From positions 97,756,442-97,820,441 of the forward strand of contig CM070874.1 in assembly GCA_036365515.1 (NCBI GenBank): 64,000 bases of DNA, read 5' to 3'. Source of the stretch: Torymus aiolomorphi. Taxonomy: Eukaryota; Arthropoda; Insecta; Hymenoptera; Torymidae. Position 1 is the stretch's first letter. Every line of letters begins with the position of its first letter. The position numbers and the translations under genes were made by a program. Under the pieces are notes generated by a model. The model saw nothing but the letters and a program-made list of their open reading frames with translations. It was not told the origin of the DNA and searched no databases. This document shows, in pieces, positions 15,501 to 29,200 of the stretch.

Positions 15501-18500
15501 AAAGGCCACGGCGATAATAGGAAAAAAAAATATATATCGGGCGGGAGTGAAAATGAGTGCGAATGTGTTCGCGGCCGCATACATCTGTCGTAGTAATCGC
15601 GTCCAAAAATCCAGAGGCTCGACAATAACTTCTTATCTATATTATAGGCCAGAAAGTAAAGGATTAATTCGATTTACTCGATTCTATGGGTCAGCTTATG
15701 GGAAACCTATAAAATTTGTTATGAATAGTGATGATCGATTTAGATATGAATGCGGTGAGTTAGTTGGTCAATTGAAATTGGCGTGGTGGGTAAATGGTCG
15801 TCTCCATGTGTATGCGACATGGCTAATTATAGGTGGCTTCGTATGTATTAAAAGCTTTTTTCCTTTATAGCGAATTACCAAATATCAGCGCAATGGAAAA
15901 TTAATCCGGGAGTAAAGCATCTCTTTATTTTACGGCTCACAAATACCATCGCCGAGAAGAAATATAAAACATGAATAGGGTTGGTGATCGTATACTGAAT
16001 AGAGTTGCCTGACGATAAGGGCGTATCGTCAGCGGTGTGACAATTCGTGTGGGCTGCGTACGTTGAGTCGTAAACCTTTTCGATGGGATTATAGGTCTTA
16101 ACCATTTTTGTCTCTCAGCATAACAAAATCGAAGAATTTGATGCAAAAAATACGTGAAAATTTTTATCTCAATGTGAAGAATCATAGGTTGAAGATGCGA
16201 GGAAGAATATTTGTTTAACTAACAACCGTTCAATCGTAACGGAGGGATGTTGGCTCTGTCGTTGGCTTGCTACTCCCTAAAACATGGTCGCTCGAAGGAT
16301 AGTGGGCTTGTTTTCTGTCCAAATCGCTCGGATGTCTTCTTGAGCGGCTTTTCATCGCGAAGATATTAAGGATCCGGCAGCTTTGAGGCGGTTATTCCGG
16401 GTATTACCCTTCAGCGAAATCACGGGTTGTTCCTTGCCTTGCATGTGTGAAAACCTGGGTGACTGCGAAAGAGTGGTAGGAAGGGATTGATAGGGGGGTC
16501 GATAGTGTCGGTAAGCCTATCCGTTGGCATGAGGTACCTTCTCTGGAGAGGCACACTCTGGAAGGCGGACCCGATGCGCATCTCGGGGCAGAGAGTGTTG
16601 GCTTAACCAACACGGTGCGCGACCGTAATACGTCCTCACCGGAAATGTCTTCCAGAAAGCTTCTAGATAGAATAATATAGAGGGGAAAGAGTTAGGTGTT
16701 GTTAGAATAGGGCAGTACTTTGACACCGAGGTGGGGAGGCACCTGCCAGCTAGGCCAAAAGGCCACGGCGATAATAAGAAAAAAAAATATATATCGGGCG
16801 GGAGTGAAAATGAGTGCGAATGTGTTCGCGGCCGCATACATCTGTCGTAGTAATCGCATCCAAAAATCCAGAGGCTCGACAATAACTTCTTATCTATATT
16901 ATAGGCCAGAAAGTAAAGGATTAATTCGATTTACTCGATTCTATGGGTCAGCTTATGGGAAACCTATAAAATTTGTTATGAATAGTGATGATCGATTTAG
17001 ATATGAATGCGGTGAGTTAGTTGGTCAATTGAAATTGGCGTGGTGGGTAAATGGTCGTCTCCATGTGTATGCGACATGGCTAATTATAGGTGGCTTCGTG
17101 TATTAAAAGCTTTTTTCCTTTATAGCGAATTACCAAATATCAGCGCAATGGAAAATTAATCCGGGAGTAAAGCATCTCTTTATTTTACGGCTCACAATTA
17201 CCATCGCCGAGAAGAAATATAAAACATGAATAGGGTTGGTGATCGTATACTGAATAGAGTTGCCTGACGATAAGGGCGTATCGTCAGCGGTGTGACAATT
17301 CGTGTGGGCTGCGTACGTTGAGTCGTAAACCTTTTCGATGGGATTATAGGTCTTAACCATTTTTGTCTCTCAGCATAACAAAATCGAAGAATTTGATGCC
17401 AAAAATACGTGAAAATTTTTATCTCAATGTGAAGAATCATAGGTTGAAGATGCGCGGAAGAATATTTGTTTAACTAACAACCGTTCAATCGTAACGGAGG
17501 GATGTTGGCTCTGTCGTTGGCTTGCTACTCCCTAAAACATGGTCGCTCGAAGGATAGTGGGTTTGTTTCCTGTCCAAATCGCTCGGATGTCTTCTTGAGC
17601 GGCTTTTCATCGCGAAGATATTAAGGATCCGGCAGCTTTGAGGCGGTTATTCCGGGTATTACCCTTCAGCGAAATCACGGGATGTTCCTTGCCTTGCATG
17701 TGTGAAAACCTGGGTGACTGCGAAAGAGTGGTAGGAAGGGATTGATAGGGGGGTCGATAGTGTCGGTAAGCCTATCCGTTGGCATGAGGTACCTTCTCTG
17801 GAGAGGCAGACTCTAGAAGGCGGACCCGATGCCCCTCTCGGGGCAGAGAGTTGGCTTAACCAACACGGTGCGCGACCGTAATACGTCCTCACCGGAAATG
17901 TCTTCCAATTCGTGTGGGCTGCGTACGTTGTGTCGTAAACCTTTTCGATGGGATTATAGTTCTTAACCATTATTGTCTCTCCGCATAACAAAATCGAAGA
18001 ATTTGATGCCAAAAATACGTGAAAATTTTTATCCCAATGTGAAGAATCATTGCTTGAAGATGCGCGGAAGAATATTTGTTTAACTAACAACCGTTCAATC
18101 GTAATGGAGGGATGTTGGCTCTGTCGTTGGCTTGCTACTCCCTAAAACATGGTCGCTCGAAGGATAGTGGGTTTGTTTTCTGTCCAAATCGCTCGGATGT
18201 CTTCTTGAGCGGCTTTTCATCGCGAAGATATTAAGGATCCGGCAGCTTTGAGGCGGTTATTCCGGGTATTACCCTTCAGCGAAATCACGGCTTGTTCCTT
18301 GCCTTGCATGTGTGAAAACCTGGGTGACTGCGAAAGAGTGGTAGGAAGGGATTGATAGGGGGGTCGATAGTGTTGGTAAGCCTATCCGTTGGCATGAGGT
18401 ACCTTCTCTGGAGAGGCAGACTCTGGAAGGCGGACCCGATGCCCCTCTCGGGGCAGAGAGTGTTGGCTTAACCAACACGGTGCGCGACCGTAATACGTCC

Positions 18501-21500
18501 TCACCGGAAATGTCTTCCAGAAAGCTTCTAGATAGAATAATATAGAGGGGAAAGAGTTAGGTGTTGTTAGAATAGGGCAGTACTTTGACACCGAGGTGGG
18601 GGAGGCACCTGCCAGCTAGGCCAAAAGGCCACAGCGAAAATAGGAAAAAAAAATATATATCGGGCGGGAGTGAAAATGAGTGCGCATGTGTTCGCGGCCG
18701 CATACATCTGTCGTAGTAATCGCGTACAAAAGTTCAGAGGCTCGTCAATAACTTCTTATCTATTATATTATATGCCAGAAAGTAAAGGATTACTTCTATT
18801 TACTCTATTCTATGGGTCAGCTTATGGGAAACCTATAAAATTTGTTATGAATAGTGATGATTGATTTAGATATGAATGCGGCGTTAGTCGGTGAATTGAA
18901 ATCGGCGTGGTGGGTAAATGGTCGTCTCCATGTGTATGCGACATGGCTAATTATACGTGTCTTCGTGTATTAAAAGCTTTTTTCCTTTATAGCGAATTAC
19001 CAAATATCAGCGCAATGGAAAATTAATCCGGGAGTAAAGCATCTCTTTATTTTACGGCTCACAATTACCATCGCCGAGAAGAAATATAAAACATGAATAG
19101 GGTTGGTGATCGTATACTGAATAGAGTTGCCTGACGATAAGGGCGTATCGTCAGCGGTGTGACAATTCGTGTGGGCTGCGTACGTTGAGTCGTAAACCTT
19201 TTCGATGGGATTATAGGTCTTAACCATTTTTGTCTCTCAGCATAACAAAATCGAAGAATTTGATGCCAAAAATACGTGAAAATTTTTATCTCAATGTGAA
19301 GAATCATAGGTCGAAGATGCGCGGAAGAATATTTGTTTAACTAACAACCGTTCAATCGTAACGGAGGGATGTTCGCTCTGTCGTTGGCTTGCTACCCCTA
19401 AAACATGGTCGCTCGAAGGATAGTGGGTTTGTTTCCTGTCCAAATCGCTCGGATGTCTTCTTGAGCGGCTTTTCATCGCGAAGATATTAAGGATCCGGCA
19501 GCTTTGAGCCGGTTATTTCGGGTATTACCCTTCAGCGAAATCACGGGTTGTTCCTTGCCTTGCATGTGTGAAAACCTGGGTGACTGCGAAAGAGTGGTAG
19601 GAAGGGATTGATAGGGGGGTCGATAATGTCGGTAAGCCTATCCGTTGGCATGAGGTACCTTCTCTGGAGAGGCAGACTCTGGAAGGCGGACCCGATGCCC
19701 CTCTCGGGGCAGAGAGTGTTGGCTTAACCAACACGGTGCGCGACCGTAATACGTCCTCACCGGAAATGTCTTCCAGAAAGCTTCTAGATAGAATAATATA
19801 GAGGGGAAAGAGTTAGGTGTTGTTAGAATAGGGCAGTACATTGACACCGAGGTGGGGGAGGCACCTACCAGCTAGGCCAAAAGGCCACGGCGATAATAGG
19901 AAAAAAAAATATATATCGGGCGGGAGTTAAAATGAGTGCGCATGTGTTCGCGGCCGCATACATCTGTCGTAGTAATCGCATCCAAAAATCCAGAGGCTCG
20001 ACAATAACTTCTTATCTATATTATAGGCCAGAAAGTAAAGGATTAATTCGATTTACTCTATTCTATGGGTCAGCTTATGGGAAACCTATAAAATTTGTTA
20101 TGAATAGTGATGATCGATTTAGATATGAATGCGGTGAGTTAGTTGGTCAATTGAAATTGGCGTGGTGGGTAAATGGTCGTCTCCATGTGTATGCGACATG
20201 GCTAATTATAGGTGGCTTCGTGTATTAAAAGCTTTTTTCCTTTATAGCGAATTACCAAATATCAGCGCAATGGAAAATTAATCCGGGAGTAAAGCATCTC
20301 TTTATTTTACGGCTCACAATTACCATCGCCGAGAAGAAATATAAAACATGAATAGGGTTGGTGATCGTATACTGAATAGAGTTGCCTGACGATAAGGGCG
20401 TATCGTCAGCGGTGTGACAATTCGTGTGGGCTGCGTACGTTGAGTCGTAAACCTTTTCGATGGGATTATAGGTCTTAACCATTTTTGTCTCTCAGCATAA
20501 CAAAATCGAAGAATTTGATGCCAAAAATACGTGAAAATTTTTATCTCAATGTGAAGAATCATAGGTTGAAGATGCGCGGAAGAATATTTGTTTAACTAAC
20601 AACCGTTCAATCGTAACGGAGGGATGTTGGCTCTGTCGTTGGCTTGCTACTCCCTAAAACATGGTCGCTCGAAGGATAGTGGGTTTGTTTCCTGTCCAAA
20701 TCGCTCGGATGTCTTCTTGAGCGGCTTTTCATCGCGAAGATATTAAGGATCCGGCAGCTTTGAGGCGGTTATTCCGGGTATTACCCTTCAGCGAAATCAC
20801 GGGATGTTCCTTGCCTTGCATGTGTGAAAACCTGGGTGACTGCGAAAGAGTGGTAGGAAGGGATTGATAGGGGGGTCGATAGTGTCGGTAAGCCTATCCG
20901 TTGGCATGAGGTACCTTCTCTGGAGAGGCAGACTCTGGAAGGCGGACCCGATGCCCCTCTCGGGGCAGAGAGTGTTGGCTTAACCAACACGGTGCGCGAC
21001 CGTAATACGTCCTCACCGGAAATGTCTTCCAATTCGTGTGGGCTGCGTACGTTGTGTCGTAAACCTTTTCGATGGGATTATAGTTCTTAACCATTATTGT
21101 CTCTCCGCATAACAAAATCGAAGAATTTGATGCCAAAAATACGTGAAAATTTTTATCCCAATGTGAAGAATCATTGCTTGAAGATGCGCGGAAGAATATT
21201 TGTTTAACTAACAACCGTTCAATCGTAATGGAGGGATGTTGGCTCTGTCGTTGGCTTGCTACTCCCTAAAACATGGTCGCTCGAAGGATAGTGGGTTTGT
21301 TTTCTGTCCAAATCGCTCGGATGTCTTCTTGAGCGGCTTTTCATCGCGAAGATATTAAGGATCCGGCAGCTTTGAGGCGGTTATTCCGGGTATTACCCTT
21401 CAGCGAAATCACGGCTTGTTCCTTGCCTTGCATGTGTGAAAACCTGGGTGACTGCGAAAGAGTGGTAGGAAGGGATTGATAGGGGGGTCGATAGTGTCGG

Positions 21501-24500
21501 TAAGCCTATCCGTTGGCATGAGGTACCTTCTCTGGAGAGGCAGACTCTGGAAGGCGGACCCGATGCCCCTCTCGGGGCAGAGAGTGTTGGCTTAACCAAC
21601 ACGGTGCGCGACCGTAATACGTCCTCACCGGAAATGTCTTCCAGAAAGCTTCTAGATAGAATAATATAGAGGGGAAAGAGTTAGGTGTTGTTAGAATAGG
21701 GCAGTACTTTGACACCGAGGTGGGGGAGGCACCTGCCAGCTAGGCCAAAAGGCCACAGCGAAAATAGGAAAAAAAAATATATATCGGGCGGGAGTGAAAA
21801 TGAGTGCGCATGTGTTCGCGGCCGCATACATCTGTCGTAGTAATCGCGTACAAAAGTTCAGAGGCTCGTCAATAACTTCTTATCTATTATATTATATGCC
21901 AGAAAGTAAAGGATTACTTCTATTTACTCTATTCTATGGGTCAGCTTATGGGAAACCTATAAAATTTGTTATGAATAGTGATGATTGATTTAGATATGAA
22001 TGCGGCGTTAGTCGGTGAATTGAAATCGGCGTGGTGGGTAAATGGTCGTCTCCATGTGTATGCGACATGGCTAATTATACGTGTCTTCGTGTATTAAAAG
22101 CTTTTTTCCTTTATAGCGAATTACCAAATATCAGCGCAATGGAAAATTAATCCGGGAGTAAAGCATCTCTTTATTTTACGGCTCACAATTACCATCGCCG
22201 AGAAGAAATATAAAACATGAATAGGGTTGGTGATCGTATACTGAATAGAGTTGCCTGACGATAAGGGCGTATCGTCAGCGGTGTGACAATTCGTGTGGGC
22301 TGCGTACGTTGAGTCGTAAACCTTTTCGATGGGATTATAGGTCTTAACCATTTTTGTCTCTCAGCATAACAAAATCGAAGAATTTGATGCCAAAAATACG
22401 TGAAAATTTTTATCTCAATGTGAAGAATCATAGGTCGAAGATGCGCGGAAGAATATTTGTTTAACTAACAACCGTTCAATCGTAACGGAGGGATGTTCGC
22501 TCTGTCGTTGGCTTGCTACCCCTAAAACATGGTCGCTCGAAGGATAGTGGGTTTGTTTCCTGTCCAAATCGCTCGGATGTCTTCTTGAGCGGCTTTTCAT
22601 CGCGAAGATATTAAGGATCCGGCAGCTTTGAGCCGGTTATTTCGGGTATTACCCTTCAGCGAAATCACGGGTTGTTCCTTGCCTTGCATGTGTGAAAACC
22701 TGGGTGACTGCGAAAGAGTGGTAGGAAGGGATTGATAGGGGGGTCGATAATGTCGGTAAGCCTATCCGTTGGCATGAGGTACCTTCTCTGGAGAGGCAGA
22801 CTCTGGAAGGCGGACCCGATGCCCCTCTCGGGGCAGAGAGTGTTGGCTTAACCAACACGGTGCGCGACCGTAATACGTCCTCACCGGAAATGTCTTCCAG
22901 AAAGCTTCTAGATAGAATAATATAGAGGGGAAAGAGTTAGGTGTTGTTAGAATAGGGCAGTACATTGACACCGAGGTGGGGGAGGCACCTACCAGCTAGG
23001 CCAAAAGGCCACGGCGATAATAGGAAAAAAAAATATATATCGGGCGGGAGTTAAAATGAGTGCGCATGTGTTCGCGGCCGCATACATCTGTCGTAGTAAT
23101 CGCATCCAAAAATCCAGAGGCTCGACAATAACTTCTTATCTATATTATAGGCCAGAAAGTAAAGGATTAATTCGATTTACTCTATTCTATGGGTCAGCTT
23201 ATGGGAAACCTATAAAATTTGTTATGAATAGTGATGATCGATTTAGATATGAATGCGGTGAGTTAGTTGGTCAATTGAAATCGGCGTGGTGGGTAAATGG
23301 TCGTCTCCATGTGTATGCGACATGGCTAATTATACGTGTCTTCGTGTATTAAAAGCTTTTTTCCTTTATAGCGAATTACCAAATATCAGCGCAATGGAAA
23401 ATTAATCCGGGAGTAAAGCATCTCTTTATTTTACGGCTCACAATTACCATCGCCGAGAAGAAATATAAAACATGAATAGGGTTGGTGATCGTATACTGAA
23501 TAGAGTTGCCTGACGATAAGGGCGTATCGTCAGCGGTGTGACAATTCGTGTGGGCTGCGTACGTTGAGTCGTTAACCTTTTCGATGGGATTATAGGTCTT
23601 AACCATTTTTGTCTCTCAGCATAACAAAATCGAAGAATTTGATGCCAAAAATACGTGAAAATTTTTATCTCAATGTGAAGAATCATAGGTTGAAGATGCG
23701 CGGAAGAATATTTGTTTAACTAACAACCGTTCAATCGTAACGGAGGGATGTTCGCTCTGTCGTTGGCTTGCTACTCCCTAAAACATGGTCGCTCGAAGGA
23801 TAGTGGGTTTGTTTCCTGTCCAAATCGCTCGGATGTCTTCTTGAGCGGCTTTTCATCGCGAAGATATTAAGGATCCGGCAGCTTTGAGGCGGTTATTTCG
23901 GGTATTACCCTTCAGCGAAATCACGGGTTGTTCCTTGCCTTGCATGTGTGAAAACCTGGGTGACTGCGAAAGAGTGGTAGGAAGGGATTGATAGGGGGTC
24001 GATAATGTCGGTAAGCCTATCCGTTGGCATGAGGTACCTTCTCTGGAGAGGCAGACTCTGGAAGGCGGACCCGATGCCCCTCTCGGGGCAGAGAGTGTTG
24101 GCTTAACCAACACGGTGCGCGACCGTAATACGTCCTCACCGGAAATGTCTTCCAGAAAGCTTCTAGATAGAATAATATAGAGGGGAAAGAGTTAGGTGTT
24201 GTTAGAATAGGGCAGTACATTGACACCGAGGTGGGGAGGCACCTACCAGCTAGGCCAAAAGGCCACGGCGATAATAGGAAAAAAAAATATATATCGGGCG
24301 GGAGTGAAAATGAGTGCGCATGTGTTCGCGGCCGCATACATCTGTCGTAGTAATCGCATCCAAAAATCCAGAGGCTCGACAATAACTTCTTATCTATATT
24401 ATAGGCCAGAAAGTAAAGGATTAATTCGATTTACTCTATTCTATGGGTCAGCTTATGGGAAACCTATAAAATTTGTTATGAATAGTGATGATCGATTTAG

Positions 24501-25039
24501 ATATGAATGCGGTGAGTTAGTTGGTCAATTGAAATCGGCGTGGTGGGTAAATGGTCGTCTCCATGTGTATGCGACATGGCTAATTATACGTGTCTTCGTG
24601 TATTAAAAGCTTTTTTCCTTTATAGCGAATTACCAAATATCAGCGCAATGGAAAATTAATCCGGGAGTAAAGCATCTCTTTATTTTACGGCTCACAATTA
24701 CCATCGCCGAGAAGAAATATAAAACATGAATAGGGTTGGTGATCGTATACTGAATAGAGTTGCCTGACGATAAGGGCGTATCGTCAGCGGTGTGACAATT
24801 CGTGTGGGCTGCGTACGTTGAGTCGTAAACCTTTTCGATGGGATTATAGGTCTTAACCATTTTTGTCTCTCAGCATAACAAAATCGAAGAATTTGATGCC
24901 AAAAATACGTGAAAATTTTTATCTCAATGTGAAGAATCATAGGTTGAAGATGCGCGGAAGAATATTTGTTTAACTAACAATCGTTCAATCGTAACGGAGG
25001 GATGTTCGCTCTGTCGTTGGCTTGCTACTCCCTAAAACA
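12516..25039 (+). repeat. Higher-order superrepeat, copy B
   Basis: This is the second copy of the 11-monomer block. It matches copy A monomer by monomer, including both deleted monomers. Its last monomers are not perfect partners: the variant gagtcgttaacc sits at about 12298 in copy A but at about 23568 here, roughly one monomer out of register. That suggests local exchange or conversion after the block duplication. Confidence 0.88.
17540..23785 (+). repeat. Second pair of ~3.12 kb trimers
   Basis: Blocks 17540-20661 and 20662-23785 have the same short/class II/class I order as the left pair. The class II monomers here share cgcgtacaaaag and ctcgtcaataac with the class II copy at about 6205, whereas the one at about 9325 has cgcgtccaaaag and ctcgacaataac. 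The trimers are therefore not all equally related. Confidence 0.86.
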
Positions 25040-26295
25040 TGGTCGCTCGAAGGATAGTGGGTTTGTTTCCTGTCCAAATCGCTCGGATGTCTTCTTGAGC
25101 GGCTTTTCATCGCGAAGATATTAAGGATCCGGCAGCTTTGAGGCGGTTATTTCGGGTATTACCCTTCAGCGAAATCACGGGTTGTTCCTTGCCTTGCATG
25201 TGTGAAAACCTGGGTGACTGCGAAAGAGTGGTAGGAAGGGATTGATAGGGGGGTCGATAATGTCGGTAAGCCTATCCGTTGGCATGAGGTACCTTCTCTG
25301 GAGAGGCAGACTCTGGAAGGCGGACCCGATGCCCCTCTCGGGGCAGAGAGTGTTGGCTTAACCAACACGGTGCGCGACCGTAATACGTCCTCACCGGAAA
25401 TGTCTTCCAGAAAGCTTCTAGATAGAATAATATAGAGGGGAAAGAGTTAGGTGTTGTTAGAATAGGGCAGTACATTGACACCGAGGTGGGGGAGGCACCT
25501 ACCAGCTAGGCCAAAAGGCCACGGCGATAATAGGAAAAAAAAATATATATCGGGCGGGAGTGAAAATGAGTGCGCTTGTGTTCGCGGCCGCATACATCTG
25601 TCGTAGTAATCGCATCCAAAAATCCAGAGGCTCGACAATAACTTCTTATCTATATTATAGGCCAGAAAGTAAAGGATTAATTCGATTTACTCTATTCTAT
25701 GGGTCAGCTTATGGGAAACCTATAAAATTTGTTATGAATAGTGATGATCGATTTAGATATGAATGCGGTGAGTTAGTTGGTCAATTGAAATCGGCGTGGT
25801 GGGTAAATGGTCGTCTCCATGTGTATGCGACATGGCTAATTATACGTGTCTTCGTGTATTAAAAGCTTTTTTCCTTTATAGCGAATTACCAAATATCAGC
25901 GCAATGGAAAATTAATCCGGGAGTAAAGCATCTCTTTATTTTACGGCTCACAATTACCATCGCCGAGAAGAAATATAAAACATGAATAGGGTTGGTGATC
26001 GTATACTGAATAGAGTTGCCTGACGATAAGGGCGTATCGTCAGCGGTGTGACAATTCGTGTGGGCTGCGTACGTTGAGTCGTAAACCTTTTCGATGGGAT
26101 TATAGGTCTTAACCATTTTTGTCTCTCAGCATAACAAAATCGAAGAATTTGATGCCAAAAATACGTGAAAATTTTTATCTCAATGTGAAGAATCATAGGT
26201 TGAAGATGCGCGGAAGAATATTTGTTTAACTAACAACCGTTCAATCGTAACGGAGGGATGTTCGCTCTGTCGTTGGCTTGCTACTCCCTAAAACA

Positions 26296-29200
26296 TGGTC
26301 GCTCGAAGGATAGTGGGTTTGTTTCCTGTCCAAATCGCTCGGATGTCTTCTTGAGCGGCTTTTCATCGCGAAGATATTAAGGATCCGGCAGCTTTGAGGC
26401 GGTTATTTCGGGTATTACCCTTCAGCGAAATCACGGGTTGTTCCTTGCCTTGCATGTGTGAAAACCTGGGTGACTGCGAAAGAGTGGTAGGAAGGGATTG
26501 ATAGGGGGGTCGATAATGTCGGTAAGCCTATCCGTTGGCATGAGGTACCTTCTCTGGAGAGGCAGACTCTGGAAGGCGGACCCGATGCCCCTCTCGGGGC
26601 AGAGAGTGTTGGCTTAACCAACACGGTGCGCGACCGTAATACGTCCTCACCGGAAATGTCTTCCAGAAAGCTTCTAGATAGAATAATATAGAGGGGAAAG
26701 AGTTAGGTGTTGTTAGAATAGGGCAGTACATTGACACCGAGGTGGGGGAGGCACCTACCAGCTAGGCCAAAAGGCCACGGCGATAATAGGAAAAAAAAAT
26801 ATATATCGGGCGGGAGTGAAAATGAGTGCGCATGTGTTCGCGGCCGCATACATCTGTCGTAGTAATCGCATCCAAAAATCCAGAGGCTCGACAATAACTT
26901 CTTATCTATATTATAGGCCAGAAAGTAAAGGATTAATTCGATTTACTCTATTCTATGGGTCAGCTTATGGGAAACCTATAAAATTTGTTATGAATAGTGA
27001 TGATCGATTTAGATATGAATGCGGTGAGTTAGTTGGTCAATTGAAATCGGCGTGGTGGGTAAATGGTCGTCTCCATGTGTATGCGACATGGCTAATTATA
27101 GGTGGCTTCGTGCGTTAAAAGCTTTTTTCCTTTATAGCGAATTACCAAATATCAGCGCAATGGAAAATTAATGAGGGAGTAAAGCATCTCTTTATTTTAT
27201 GGCTCACAATTACCATCGCCGAGAAGAAATGTGAAGCATGAATAGGGTTGGTGATCGTATACTGAATATAGTTGCCTGACGATAAGGGCGTATCATCAGC
27301 GGTGTGTCAATTCGTGTGGGCTGCGTACGTTGTGTCGTAAACCTTTTCGATGGGATTATAGTTCTTAACCATTATTGTCTCATCGCATAACAAAATCGAA
27401 GAATTTGATGCCAAAAATACGTGAAAATTTTTATCCCAATGTGAAGAATCATTGCTTGAAGATGCGCGGAAGAATATTTGTTTAACTAACAACCGTTCAA
27501 TCGTAACGGAGGGATGTTGGCTCTGTCGTTGGCTTGCTACTCCCTAAAACATGGTCGCTCGAAGGATAGTGGGTTTGTTTTCTGTCCAAATCGCTCGGAT
27601 GTCTTCTTGAGCGGCTTTTCATCTCGAAGATATTAAGGATCCGGCAGCTTTGAGGCGGTTATTCCGGGTATTTCCCTTCAGCGGAATCACGGGTTGTTCC
27701 TTGCCTTGCATGTGTGAAAACCTGGGTGACTGCGAAAGAGTGGTAGGATGGGATTGATAGGGGGGTCGATAGTGTCGGTAAGCCTATCCGTTGGCATGAG
27801 GTACCTTCTCTGGAGAGGCAGACTCTGGAAGGCGGACCCGATGCCCCTCTCGGGGCAGAGAGTGTTGGCTTAACCAACACGGTGCGCGACCGTAATACGT
27901 CCTCACCGGAAATGTCTTCCAGAAAGCTTCTAGATAGAATAATATAGAGGGGAAAGAGTTAGGTGTTGTTAGAATAGGGCAGTACATTGACACCGAGGTG
28001 GGCGAGCCACCTACCAGCTAGGCCACAAGGCCACGGCGATAATAGGAAAAAAAAATATATATCGGGCGGGAGTGAAAATGAGTGCGCTTGTGTTCGCGGC
28101 CGCATACATCTGTCGTAGTAATCGCATCCAAAAATCCAGAGGCTCGACAATAACTTCTTATCTATATTATAGGCCAGAAAGTAAAGGATTAATTCGATTT
28201 ACTCTATTCTATGGGTCAGCTTATGGGAAACCTATAAAATTTGTTATGAATAGTGATGATCGATTTAGATATGAATGCGGTGAGTTAGTTGGTCAATTGA
28301 AATCGGCGTGGTGGGTAAATGGTCGTCTCCATGTGTATGCGACATGGCTAATTATACGTGTCTTCGTGTATTAAAAGCTTTTTTCCTTTATAGCGAATTA
28401 CCAAATATCAGCGCAATGGAAAATTAATCCGGGAGTAAAGCATCTCTTTATTTTACGGCTCACAATTACCATCGCCGAGAAGAAATATAAAACATGAATA
28501 GGGTTGGTGATCGTATACTGAATAGAGTTGCCTGACGATAAGGGCGTATCGTCAGCGGTGTGACAATTCGTGTGGGCTGCGTACGTTGAGTCGTAAACCT
28601 TTTCGATGGGATTATAGGTCTTAACCATTTTTGTCTCTCAGCATAACAAAATCGAAGAATTTGATGCCAAAAATACGTGAAAATTTTTATCTCAATGTGA
28701 AGAATCATAGGTTGAAGATGCGCGGAAGAATATTTGTTTAACTAACAACCGTTCAATCGTAACGGAGGGATGTTCGCTCTGTCGTTGGCTTGCTACTCCC
28801 TAAAACATGGTCGCTCGAAGGATAGTGGGTTTGTTTCCTGTCCAAATCGCTCGGATGTCTTCTTGAGCGGCTTTTCATCGCGAAGATATTAAGGATCCGG
28901 CAGCTTTGAGGCGGTTATTTCGGGTATTACCCTTCAGCGAAATCACGGGTTGTTCCTTGCCTTGCATGTGTGAAAACCTGGGTGACTGCGAAAGAGTGGT
29001 AGGAAGGGATTGATAGGGGGGTCGATAATGTCGGTAAGCCTATCCGTTGGCATGAGGTACCTTCTCTGGAGAGGCAGACTCTGGAAGGCGGACCCGATGC
29101 CCCTCTCGGGGCAGAGAGTGTTGGCTTAACCAACACGGTGCGCGACCGTAATACGTCCTCACCGGAAATGTCTTCCAGAAAGCTTCTAGATAGAATAATA

